Below are positions 40,904 through 49,314 of a stretch of 64,000 bases of DNA, one piece after another. The notes below the pieces were generated by a model. The model was not told the DNA's origin. It did no database searches and saw only the letters and a list, made by a program, of their open reading frames with translations. The position numbers and the translations under genes are program-made. This DNA is from an uncultured Ruminococcus sp. (GTDB lineage: Bacteria; Bacillota; Clostridia; Oscillospirales; Ruminococcaceae), in NCBI GenBank assembly GCA_900538575.1, contig UPZA01000007.1, positions 62,001 through 126,000 on the forward strand, read 5' to 3'. The first letter of the stretch is position 1, and each line of letters starts with the position of its first letter.

Positions 40904-42342
40904 TGGCTACTACGTCTATCTGGCGTGTAAACGGCTGGCTCGGCAAGGTGGTGATCTATGTAGAGAACCCCGAAAAAACGGCAAACCCAAAATTCTACAC
41001 CCAAGAAGATATGAGCGAGCAGGACGGACAAGGGCTTTCCGATGTAATCCGTTATGCCGTCAATTCCGAAAAAACGCAGCAGGTCGACAATGAGGATTGC
41101 GCCGTCGTTCACCGATTTGTAAGCGGTATCAACTGTTCCTCCGCTGCTGCCCGTGATGAAATGCTTGCCGTGAAAAAGCGGTTCGGCAAAGAAAACGGGA
41201 CGGTGGCCTACCACGGCTATCAGTCTTTCGCCCCCGGCGAGGCGACGCCCGAAATGGCGCACGAGATCGGAATGAAGCTCGCCGCCCGTTTGTGGGGCGG
41301 CCGTTATCAAGTCATTGTGGCGACCCACCTTGACAAAGAAAATCACCTGCACAATCATTTTGTGCTGAATACGGTTTCCTTTGTGGACGGAATTAAATAT
41401 CACCGCACGAAAAAGGACTATCACGATATGCAGGAAACATCGGACGCCCTGTGCCGTGAATATGGCTTGTCGGTAATCGAACACCCGCAGCGTGGAAAAT
41501 CAAAGCATTACGGCGAATGGCGTGCGGAACAGGAACAGCGCCCCACTTGGCGGGGATTGATTCGAGCCGACATTGACGAGTCTATCCGTCAGTCAATGAC
41601 CGAACGGCAGTTTTTTGATAGCCTGCGGAAAAAGGGTTATGAAATCAAGGTCGGCAAGGATATTTCGGTAAAACCGCCGGGGAAAGAACGGTTTGTCCGG
41701 CTTATGCGGAATTTTGGGGAGGACTATTCGATTGAGAATATCCGCAGGCGGATTTTATCGCAGAGCCGCCCGGAGCGTCCTGCTCCCGACCCGCCCCGGA
41801 CCGTCATACGGATTCGGCTGTTTGGCAGTTTGGAAAAGACCCGGAAGATTACAGGGTTTCGGGCGCTGTATTTTCACTACTGCTATCTGCTCGGTATCTT
41901 CCCGAAAAACAAGCCGCGCCAAAATCCGAAACGGCTTCATTTCCTGTTGCGTGAGGACTTGCGTAAACTGGACGCTATCACCGCCGAAACAAGGCTGCTT
42001 GCGCGAAATCGTATTGATACCGCCGAGCAGCTTTTTTCATACCGCAGCGAAATTCAGCAGAAAACGGAATCTTTGATAGCAGACCGAAAAGAGCTTTATC
42101 GGCTGTCCCGGACGGTAGCGGTGAAATCCGACGAGGAAAAGACGGCAGAGATAAAAAACCAAATCACCGCCTTTTCCAAAGAAATCTCCCGACTGCGAAA
42201 AGAACTTTCATTATGTGACGGAATCGCCGTGCGGTCGGGCGTTATCAAAGAAAAATTAAAATCCGTCCGAGAGGACGAGAACAAAGGAAAGGAGAAAAAC
42301 GACTATGAACACATCAGGCGACGCAGCAGAACAGATCGTTAG
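40903..42342 (+). CDS. Relaxase (MobP-type, Tn1549-like)
   Basis: A 479-residue relaxase that nicks oriT and pilots the strand. The three-histidine metal site is in HLDKENHLHNHFVLN (about residues 145-159), preceded by YHGYQSFAPGEATPE. The second half is a charged helical region (RLLARNRIDTAEQLF, then TAEIKNQITAFSKEIS). It follows MobC and overlaps the PcfB gene by 38 bases. Confidence 0.92.
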   Translation: MATTSIWRVNGWLGKVVIYVENPEKTANPKFYTQEDMSEQDGQGLSDVIRYAVNSEKTQQVDNEDCAVVHRFVSGINCSSAAARDEMLAVKKRFGKENGTVAYHGYQSFAPGEATPEMAHEIGMKLAARLWGGRYQVIVATHLDKENHLHNHFVLNTVSFVDGIKYHRTKKDYHDMQETSDALCREYGLSVIEHPQRGKSKHYGEWRAEQEQRPTWRGLIRADIDESIRQSMTERQFFDSLRKKGYEIKVGKDISVKPPGKERFVRLMRNFGEDYSIENIRRRILSQSRPERPAPDPPRTVIRIRLFGSLEKTRKITGFRALYFHYCYLLGIFPKNKPRQNPKRLHFLLREDLRKLDAITAETRLLARNRIDTAEQLFSYRSEIQQKTESLIADRKELYRLSRTVAVKSDEEKTAEIKNQITAFSKEISRLRKELSLCDGIAVRSGVIKEKLKSVREDENKGKEKNDYEHIRRRSRTDR

Positions 42343-43108
42343 ATTGAGTTTAGAGGGTACGGAAGTTGCCTTAAAACTAACCGGCTCTGCGGCAAAAAAT
42401 ATCGCCGCTATGATTTATTCCATTCTGAAAAACAGGGACAAAAACAAGACCAAAGGCCGCCAGCGTTTAACCGCTATGCTCAAAAGCGGCAAGGAACTAA
42501 AAGTGTTTACTGTCAGCGAGGAGCATTTGAAACAGTTTGCAACCGAGGCCAAGCGGTACGGTGTTGTTTACTGCGCCCTGCGCGGCAAGGAAAAATCTGC
42601 GGACGGTATGGTTGATGTTATGGTTCGCGCCGAGGACGCTTCTAAAATCAACCGCATTGTGGAACGGTTCAAGTTGGCGACGGTCGATACCGCTTCTATC
42701 AAGCGTGATATTGAAAAAACCAAAACCGAGAAAACCGCCCCTGCCGCTCCCGAACAGGAGAAACCCGACAAAGCGGCCGACGACCGCCTACTCGATGATC
42801 TGCTCGGAGCGCCTATTCAAAAGGAGGAAAATTCACCCCCAAACCCCGAAGCGGCAAAGACGGAGAAATCCCGTCCGTCCGAGCCTATCTCCAAGAAGCA
42901 AAGCAAAACCGCCGAGGGTACTGTTAAATCTCCCGAAGAACGCCCGTCCGTTCGTGAAGAGCTGCGGGAAATCCGGGAGAACAGGCAGAAAGAAGCGGCA
43001 GAACCGGGCGTTCCCGAACCCACCCCGGCAAAAGCACCGAAAAAGCAGCAGACAACCACTCACAAACAACCGTCCCGAAAAAGGACGAAAAAATCAAAGG
43101 AGAGATAA
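42305..43108 (+). CDS. PcfB-family (DUF3801) coupling-protein partner
   Basis: A 267-residue protein whose first 130 residues match PcfB (GTEVALKLTGSAAKNIAAMI, LKVFTVSEEHLKQFATEAK). The rest is a disordered Pro/Lys/Glu-rich tail. In pCF10-like systems PcfB links the relaxosome to the VirD4-type ATPase. It starts inside the relaxase end. Confidence 0.88.
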   Translation: MNTSGDAAEQIVRLSLEGTEVALKLTGSAAKNIAAMIYSILKNRDKNKTKGRQRLTAMLKSGKELKVFTVSEEHLKQFATEAKRYGVVYCALRGKEKSADGMVDVMVRAEDASKINRIVERFKLATVDTASIKRDIEKTKTEKTAPAAPEQEKPDKAADDRLLDDLLGAPIQKEENSPPNPEAAKTEKSRPSEPISKKQSKTAEGTVKSPEERPSVREELREIRENRQKEAAEPGVPEPTPAKAPKKQQTTTHKQPSRKRTKKSKER

Positions 43109-43111
43109 CCT

Positions 43112-43999
43112 ATGAATAATTTTGATGATATTTTTGAACCCGTCCAGCAGAATGATGAATTTGACAAAGAAGCGTGGGCAGCCAAGAAAAAGGCGGAGCG
43201 TGACGATATTTACGCCCTTGCCGACGCCACCGCCGAGGAAGTCTGCACAGACGGCGGCAAGTTCCGTGATTATCTCGATGTGCAGGCGAATTTCCGCCAC
43301 TACTCCGCTACCAACGCTCTTTTGATTCTGGCTTTCAATAAGAACGCCCGCAGGCTCGGCGACAAGGATTATTGGCGAGATCAGGGCGTGTATATCAAAC
43401 GGCAGGAATTTAACCGCCCGATTAAGATTATCGAATCTAACGGCGAGTACACCCGTGACGACGGCAGTATCGGCACGTCGTACAACATTAAGCGTGTGTA
43501 CGACATTTCGCAGACCACTTCCCGAATGAGAGCGCCGCAGCCGGTATCTTACGACACAAGGGCTTTGTTTAACGCGCTTATTTACAAACGTCCCGTAGAT
43601 ATTCGTTCCGTCGATGAGCTCCCGAACAATGTTTCTGCCATTTACGACCACGAACAGAAAGTTATTTTTGTCTGTCGTGGTCTTGACGCAGACAATCTGT
43701 TCTGTGGTCTTTCAAAGGCTCTTGCGGAAGCCGAAATTGCTATGACGAGTGATGAATATGACCCTTACAACGCCAGCTACAAGGCGCATTGTGTTTCATA
43801 TATTCTCGGCAAGGAGTTCGGGTTTGAAGTAAGCGATTACAATTTTGGAAATCCCTCTGATCTGCTGCGCACCGACGACCCGCAGAAAATTCGCGCTGAA
43901 CTCTCCGAAATCCGGGATACCGCCTTTGACATTTCCGCAAGAATGACTCGCTCTTTGGAGCAGAACAGGGCGCCGCGCCATAATGAACAGGAGCGTTGA
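43112..43999 (+). CDS. ArdC-like ssDNA-binding domain protein
   Basis: A 295-residue protein whose N-terminal half has FRDYLDVQANFRHYSATNALLI and DYWRDQGVYIKRQEF, the pattern of the ArdC N-terminal domain that coats single-stranded DNA and blocks restriction. I see no HExxH protease motif in the C-terminal half (LCFGL-type helices and a Ser-rich end instead), so it may only bind DNA. Confidence 0.78.
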   Translation: MNNFDDIFEPVQQNDEFDKEAWAAKKKAERDDIYALADATAEEVCTDGGKFRDYLDVQANFRHYSATNALLILAFNKNARRLGDKDYWRDQGVYIKRQEFNRPIKIIESNGEYTRDDGSIGTSYNIKRVYDISQTTSRMRAPQPVSYDTRALFNALIYKRPVDIRSVDELPNNVSAIYDHEQKVIFVCRGLDADNLFCGLSKALAEAEIAMTSDEYDPYNASYKAHCVSYILGKEFGFEVSDYNFGNPSDLLRTDDPQKIRAELSEIRDTAFDISARMTRSLEQNRAPRHNEQER

Positions 44000-44001
44000 A
44001 T

Positions 44002-44196
44002 ATGGAAAAACAGGAAAAGCGGGTTTTAACCCTTGATCGGTATGAACACGGCGTTGTTATCAACGCCCTTAACGAAATGCGAAACGACCTGCTGGAAGAA
44101 GAACGCCCCACCGATATTGTGGACGAGGTTCTTTTGAAAGCGATTGACGCCCCGACAAAAAAGATTCGGTGCAGAAGCGATGAAGCGAGGGAATAA
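44002..44196 (+). CDS. Small conserved ICE protein upstream of VirD4
   Basis: A 64-residue protein (LDRYEHGVVINALNEMRNDLLEEERPTDIVDEVLLKAID) predicted helical. The ATG at 44002 follows AGGAGCG. It overlaps the start of the VirD4-like gene by 17 bases. The role is unknown. Confidence 0.65.
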   Translation: MEKQEKRVLTLDRYEHGVVINALNEMRNDLLEEERPTDIVDEVLLKAIDAPTKKIRCRSDEARE

Positions 44197-45967
44197 CCCC
44201 CTTATCCTCTGCCTGTTCGGGATTCTCCCCGTTGTGTGGCTTGGGCTTTTGATCGCCCCTGCCGCACACGGAGGTCTGCCCGAAATCTTTGCCCGGTTCC
44301 CTGCGGCAATGGGCGACCCGTTCAAAATAGAGCTTTGCGAGGACAGCTTAAAAACTGTCCTCTTTCTGCTTTGTGCCTATGGATTGGGTATCGGGATTTT
44401 TCTATCTTCCCGCCGCAACTACCGCAGGGGCGAAGAACACGGCTCGGCAAAATGGGGCAATGCAAGAGCCGTAAACAAGAAATACCGGGCAGGAAAGCCG
44501 GAGGAAAACAAGCTGTTCACACAAAATGTCCGTATGGGCTTGGACGGGCGGAAACACCGCCGAAATCTGAATACGGTTGTAGTCGGCGGCAGCGGCGCAG
44601 GCAAGACGAGATTTTATGCGAAACCGAATTTATGTCAGGCTAACACTTCTTTTGTTGTGCTGGACCCGAAAGGCGAGCTCCTGCGTGATACGGGCTATCT
44701 GCTCACACAAAAGGGCTATGATGTGCGGGTACTTGATCTTTTGAATATGGATAAAAGCCATTGTTACAACCCTTTTGTTTATCTGCGGGACGATAACGAT
44801 GTGCAGCGTTTGGTAACAAACCTGTTCAAATCCACCACGCCCAAAGGTTCGCAATCGAACGACCCGTTTTGGGACACCGCCGCTTCAATGCTTTTACTGT
44901 CCCTCATTTTCTATTTGAAATATGAGGCCCCGCCGGAAGAACAAAACTTTCCTATGGTTATGGAAATGCTGCGTGCGGCCGATGTGCGGGAGGACTGCGA
45001 CGAATACACCTCTCCGCTCGATGAACTGTTTGAACGGCTTGAAATGCGCGACCCGGAGCATATCGCCGTGAAGTATTACAAGGACTATCATTCGGGAAGC
45101 GCCAAAACGCTGAAATCCATTCAGATCACTTTGGCGGCAAGACTTGAAAAATTCAACCTGTCCTCGCTGGCGGCATTGACCGCCGCCGATGAATTGGATT
45201 TGCCGTCGTTAGGCGAAAAGAAAGTGGCGCTCTTTGCCCTTATACCTGATAACGACACAAGTTTTAATTTCCTTGTCAGCATTTTATACACGCAGCTTTT
45301 TCAGCAGCTTTTCTATCTTGCCGACCACAAATACGGCGGAAGCCTGCCCGTTCCCGTTCATTTTCTAATGGACGAGTTCAGCAATGTGTCCCTGCCCGAC
45401 GATTTTTCAAAAATTCTGGCAGTTATGCGCTCAAGGCAGGTTTTTGTTTCAATTATCCTGCAAAATATAGCGGCTCTCAAAGCGCTGTTTGAAAAGGAAT
45501 GGGAAAGCATTTTAGGCAACTGCGATGAACTGCTTTACCTCGGCGGAAATGAAACCTCGACCCACAAGCTGATCTCCGAATCCTATCTCGGCAAGGCGAC
45601 AATCGACACCAACACCTACGGGAAATCTTCGGGGCGCAACGGGAATTACAGCACGAACTATCAAATCTCCGGGCGTGAACTTATGACGCCCGACGAGGTT
45701 CGTATGCTGGATAACCGTTACGCCCTTTTGTTTATCCGAGGGGAACTGCCGATTATGGACGAGAAATACGACATCTTAAAGCACCCGAACGTGGCGCTCA
45801 CCACAGACGGGAAAGCAAAACCCTATGAACACGGCGGGACGGAAAACGCCGTCGCAACGCTTTCTCTTGTCGGGATTCCCGCCTATGAGATTCCCGATAT
45901 GAAAGAAATAGAAACTGATTATGAGCTTCTTTCCGACGAGGATATAGAAGCTCTGTTTTCCATTTAA
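44180..45967 (+). CDS. VirD4/TraG-type coupling ATPase
   Basis: About 595 residues: two membrane segments in the first 75, then Walker A VVVGGSGAGKTRF, FVVLDPKGELLRDTG and Walker B-like VHFLMDEFSNV. It carries the relaxase-DNA complex to the secretion channel. The ATG at 44180 is preferred, although its ribosome site is weak and it relies on coupling to the small gene before it; a TTG at 44144 is possible. Confidence 0.93.
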   Translation: MKRGNNPLILCLFGILPVVWLGLLIAPAAHGGLPEIFARFPAAMGDPFKIELCEDSLKTVLFLLCAYGLGIGIFLSSRRNYRRGEEHGSAKWGNARAVNKKYRAGKPEENKLFTQNVRMGLDGRKHRRNLNTVVVGGSGAGKTRFYAKPNLCQANTSFVVLDPKGELLRDTGYLLTQKGYDVRVLDLLNMDKSHCYNPFVYLRDDNDVQRLVTNLFKSTTPKGSQSNDPFWDTAASMLLLSLIFYLKYEAPPEEQNFPMVMEMLRAADVREDCDEYTSPLDELFERLEMRDPEHIAVKYYKDYHSGSAKTLKSIQITLAARLEKFNLSSLAALTAADELDLPSLGEKKVALFALIPDNDTSFNFLVSILYTQLFQQLFYLADHKYGGSLPVPVHFLMDEFSNVSLPDDFSKILAVMRSRQVFVSIILQNIAALKALFEKEWESILGNCDELLYLGGNETSTHKLISESYLGKATIDTNTYGKSSGRNGNYSTNYQISGRELMTPDEVRMLDNRYALLFIRGELPIMDEKYDILKHPNVALTTDGKAKPYEHGGTENAVATLSLVGIPAYEIPDMKEIETDYELLSDEDIEALFSI

Positions 45968-45981
45968 GGAGGATTCGCAAA

Positions 45982-46335
45982 ATGAAAAACTTTAAGAACA
46001 ACACCAAGACCAATAACAAACTTCCTATGCCCGGAAAGGTGAAAAAGGGATTCCGCTTTTACTGTATGGCGGTTCTCACCGCTGCCTTTGTCCTCGGCAG
46101 TTCTATGACGGCCTTTGCCGCCAGCGACCCGCTCACGGTTGTAAACAATCTGTCTGATTTCATTTTCGGCCTGATTCGTGCGATTGGTTTGATTCTGCTC
46201 GGTTGGGGCATTGTTCAAATTGGTCTTTCGTTTCAATCCCACGACCCAAGCCAGCGGTCGCAGGGATTTCTTTCGCTCGGCGGCGGCTTGCTTATAACAT
46301 TTGCAAAAGAGATTTTGACACTTATCACTGGTTAA
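45982..46335 (+). CDS. Maff2/VirB2-like small membrane protein
   Basis: A 117-residue protein with a signal-like helix (cleavage near AFAAS) and two further hydrophobic helices separated by a short polar loop with SFQSHDPSQR. This is the size and layout of VirB2/TrbC pilin-like subunits and of the Maff2 family in Tn1549-like ICEs. It probably lines the mating channel. Confidence 0.82.
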   Translation: MKNFKNNTKTNNKLPMPGKVKKGFRFYCMAVLTAAFVLGSSMTAFAASDPLTVVNNLSDFIFGLIRAIGLILLGWGIVQIGLSFQSHDPSQRSQGFLSLGGGLLITFAKEILTLITG

Positions 46336-46350
46336 AAGGAGACTGCACAA

Positions 46351-46566
46351 ATGGAGAAATGCGAGTGTTATATCCACTCTCTGAAACAGGGGGAAAAACA
46401 CGTCCTCGGTGAAGCGACGATTATCAAACGCTTGGGAGATAACGACTATCTTGCAGAGTATAACGGCATAAAATGCCACGCTATATTTAATCCCTTTGCC
46501 GGGCGTTATTTCGTGGACGATGTTTACGGTGTTATCCGCAATTCCCCGAACCGGGACGCCCGATAA
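46351..46566 (+). CDS. Small conserved ICE protein
   Basis: A 71-residue protein (LGEATIIKRLGDNDYLAEY, then FNPFAGRYFVDDVYGVI) that looks like a small beta domain. A GGGCAGG/CCTGCCC hairpin follows at about 46,583-46,611. The function is unknown. Confidence 0.7.
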   Translation: MEKCECYIHSLKQGEKHVLGEATIIKRLGDNDYLAEYNGIKCHAIFNPFAGRYFVDDVYGVIRNSPNRDAR

Positions 46567-46635
46567 TCAGAATACGGCAAGGACGGGCAGGTCGGATAAG
46601 CGGCCTGCCCTTATCTGCCTGAAAGGAGGAAAACG

Positions 46636-47211
46636 ATGAAGAAATATAACATCATTTATGCAGACCCGCCGTGGCAGTATAAGAGAAACGGCGTACAGGG
46701 CGCTGCTGAAAAGCACTATCCCACAATGGCAGTTGACGAACTTTGCAATCTTCCTGTTTCAGAGATCGCTGCTGCCGATTCAATTCTTTTCTTATGGGCG
46801 ACTTTCCCGCAGTTGCGGGAAGCACTGCGAGTTATCAAGGCTTGGGGTTTTGAATACAAAAGCGTAGCTTTTGTTTGGCTGAAACAAAACCGCAGCGGCA
46901 ACGGCTGGTTTTATGGTCTTGGTTTCTGGACGAGAGGAAACGCCGAAATATGCCTGCTTGCCACGAAAGGACATCCGAAAAGACAATCTAACCGTGTTCA
47001 TCAGTTTATTATCAGTCCTTTACGGGGGCACAGCCAAAAGCCGGACGAGGCAAGAGATAAAATCATAGAGCTTGTTGGCGATCTGCCCCGTGTAGAGTTA
47101 TTCGCAAGAGAGAAAAAAAGCGGTTGGGACGCTTGGGGAAATGAAATCGACTGCGACCTTGAAATAGAGGGGTATCGCTCCTATGCCGGAGGTGATGAAA
47201 GTGTCGGATAA
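46636..47211 (+). CDS. MT-A70-type adenine N6-methyltransferase
   Basis: A 191-residue methylase with the catalytic DPPW (residues 10-13) after IIYA, KHYPTM, and the SAM-site residues near SPLRGHSQKPDEARDKII. It probably methylates adenine in DNA to evade restriction. It overlaps the VirB6-like gene start by 11 bases, inside the transfer operon. Confidence 0.92.
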   Translation: MKKYNIIYADPPWQYKRNGVQGAAEKHYPTMAVDELCNLPVSEIAAADSILFLWATFPQLREALRVIKAWGFEYKSVAFVWLKQNRSGNGWFYGLGFWTRGNAEICLLATKGHPKRQSNRVHQFIISPLRGHSQKPDEARDKIIELVGDLPRVELFAREKKSGWDAWGNEIDCDLEIEGYRSYAGGDESVG

Positions 47212-48037
47212 CTGGGTTGTGCAGAACCTTGAAAATGCGCTGGAAACTTGGAATCAGAAATTAGCCGAAATCTGGCAGCTTATTACCCAATCGCCGGAGC
47301 AATTCAAAGGCGGGACGATCTGGAATGTGATTGTCAACATTCACGGAGCGGTACAGGCGATCGGTCTTGCCCTGCTCGTGCTGTTTTTCGTTATCGGCGT
47401 GATGAAAACCTGCGGCAGCTTTGCCGAACTGAAAAAGCCGGAACACGCCTTAAAACTGTTTATCCGTTTTGCTTTGGCGAAAGGCGTTGTCACTTACGGT
47501 CTGGAATTGATGATGGCCCTGTTTAATATTGTGCAGGGGCTTATCAGCACCATAATGACCGCCGCAGGCTTTGGCTCGGCAACACAAACCGTCTTGCCGT
47601 CCGAAATCGTAACCGCCATTGAGGACTGCGGATTTTTTGAATCTATCCCATTGTGGGCGGTAACGCTGATCGGCGGCCTGTTCATAACGGTATTGTCTTT
47701 CATTATGATAATGACCGTTTACGGGCGGTTTTTCAAACTATACCTTTATACGGCGATTGCCCCCGTGCCGCTCTCGGCTTTTGCGGGCGAACCGACGCAG
47801 AATGTCGGAAAGAGCTTTATCAAATCTTACGCCGCCGTCTGCTTGGAGGGGGCGATTATCGTTCTCGGCTGTATTATCTTCTCCCTGTTCGCTGCGGCCC
47901 CGCCTGTGGTTGACCCCAATGCGGCAGCCGTTACGCAGGTGTGGAGTTATGTAGGCGAGCTTGTATTTAATATGTTGGTTCTCGTCGGGGCTGTGAAAAT
48001 GGCCGACCGCATTGTGCGTGAAATGATGGGACTGTAA
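47201..48037 (+). CDS. VirB6/TrbL-like polytopic membrane protein
   Basis: A 278-residue protein with about six hydrophobic helices (near 48-70, 90-115, 150-180, 185-200, 215-235 and 245-265). Position and size match the channel subunit of Tn1549-like type IV systems. I chose GTG at 47201, six bases after GGAGGTG; an ATG at 47183 has no ribosome site. Confidence 0.83.
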   Translation: MSDNWVVQNLENALETWNQKLAEIWQLITQSPEQFKGGTIWNVIVNIHGAVQAIGLALLVLFFVIGVMKTCGSFAELKKPEHALKLFIRFALAKGVVTYGLELMMALFNIVQGLISTIMTAAGFGSATQTVLPSEIVTAIEDCGFFESIPLWAVTLIGGLFITVLSFIMIMTVYGRFFKLYLYTAIAPVPLSAFAGEPTQNVGKSFIKSYAAVCLEGAIIVLGCIIFSLFAAAPPVVDPNAAAVTQVWSYVGELVFNMLVLVGAVKMADRIVREMMGL

Positions 48038-48097
48038 CGCCTTTCTGCGCTTTATTCGCAGGAGGCTGTTTTTATATAAGGAAAGGAGCAATATGCT

Positions 48098-48940
48098 ATG
48101 AACTCATACGAAGAAAAGAAGAAAAGGCGGATTGACTATTACAACGAAAAAGCGGAAAAGTTTGAACAGGAAAGCGCCCGTCTTTCGCAGGAATCAAGCA
48201 AGATGATTGACGCAATCCCTATGGGGCAGCCGCTTATGCCGGATCACTATTCCTATAAATCCGACAAAAATTTCCGTGACCGCGCGTGGGGCAAAATGGA
48301 GAAATCCGTTGAGGCGGGCAAGAAAGCGGACTACTACCGCAGCAAGGCAGAGGCCGCCGAGAAAAATACCGCCATTTCCAGCGACGACCCCGAAGCGGTT
48401 ACAAAGCTGAAAGACAAGTTAGAAAAACTGCAAAAATCCCAAAGCTATATGAAAACGGTAAATGCCTACTACCGCAAAAACGGCACGATGAAAGGTTTTG
48501 AGGGGATTTCCGATGAAAAGGCGGCGGAGATTGACGAGGCAGTAAAAAACAGCTATTCGTGGATAACCGCCCCTTATGCCCCCTATGAACTTTCAAACAA
48601 TAATGCGGAGATTAACCGTCTGAAAAAGCGGATTGCCGCGCTGGAACGCCGGGAGGAAACGGGCTTTGTGGGCTGGCAGTTTGAGGGCGGCGAAGCGGTT
48701 GCCAACAAAGAGGAAAACCGCTTGCAGCTTATTTTCGATGAAAAGCCGAGCGAGGAACAGCGGAGCAAATTGAAAAGTTGGGGCTTTCGCTGGTCGCCGT
48801 CTAATAAGGCGTGGCAAAGGCAATTAAACGGCAACGCGATCTATGCAGCAGGACAGATTGATTTTATCAAACCTCTTGACGGCAGGACGCCCCGTGAGCT
48901 TCAACCCAAACCGAAACACAAAGACGAACAAGAACGCTAA
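48098..48940 (+). CDS. DUF3560-like protein
   Basis: A 280-residue protein with a long coiled coil (about 1-140), KRIAALERREETGFVGWQF and a C-terminal FRWSPSNKAWQRQLNGNA. These features fit the DUF3560 family, regularly encoded inside conjugation operons. The function is unknown; the C-terminal block may bind nucleic acid. Confidence 0.8.
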   Translation: MNSYEEKKKRRIDYYNEKAEKFEQESARLSQESSKMIDAIPMGQPLMPDHYSYKSDKNFRDRAWGKMEKSVEAGKKADYYRSKAEAAEKNTAISSDDPEAVTKLKDKLEKLQKSQSYMKTVNAYYRKNGTMKGFEGISDEKAAEIDEAVKNSYSWITAPYAPYELSNNNAEINRLKKRIAALERREETGFVGWQFEGGEAVANKEENRLQLIFDEKPSEEQRSKLKSWGFRWSPSNKAWQRQLNGNAIYAAGQIDFIKPLDGRTPRELQPKPKHKDEQER

Positions 48941-48957
48941 CGGGAGGTGTGCAGCGT

Positions 48958-49314
48958 ATGGAGGTAAAAATCAACCGTGAAATCCGTAATTACACGGAAT
49001 CAATGTTTTTCGGGCTGTCCCTGCGGCAGTTCGTTTTTTCTTTACTGGCGGTCGCCGTCGCCGTGGGGCTGTATTTCCTTATCAGCCCCTACGCCGGGAC
49101 GGAAACCGTCAGTTGGGTATGTATTCTCGGCGCCGCCCCGTTTGCAGCCCTCGGTTTCATCACTTATCACGGTATGACCGCCGAACAGTTTATTTGGGCG
49201 TGGGTTCGCTCGGAGCTTTTAGAGCCGAAAGAGATTCGCTTTGAATCCTCGAATTTTTACTATGCGGCGCTCAAAGATACTATCGAAAAATCACAGCAAG
49301 GAGGCAAAGTATGA
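48958..49314 (+). CDS. PrgI-family membrane protein
   Basis: A 118-residue protein with two adjacent transmembrane helices (about 22-42 and 47-70) and a cytoplasmic tail, the layout of PrgI/VirB3-like subunits. The ATG at 48958 follows CGGGAGGTG. It overlaps virB4 by ATGA. Confidence 0.9.
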   Translation: MEVKINREIRNYTESMFFGLSLRQFVFSLLAVAVAVGLYFLISPYAGTETVSWVCILGAAPFAALGFITYHGMTAEQFIWAWVRSELLEPKEIRFESSNFYYAALKDTIEKSQQGGKV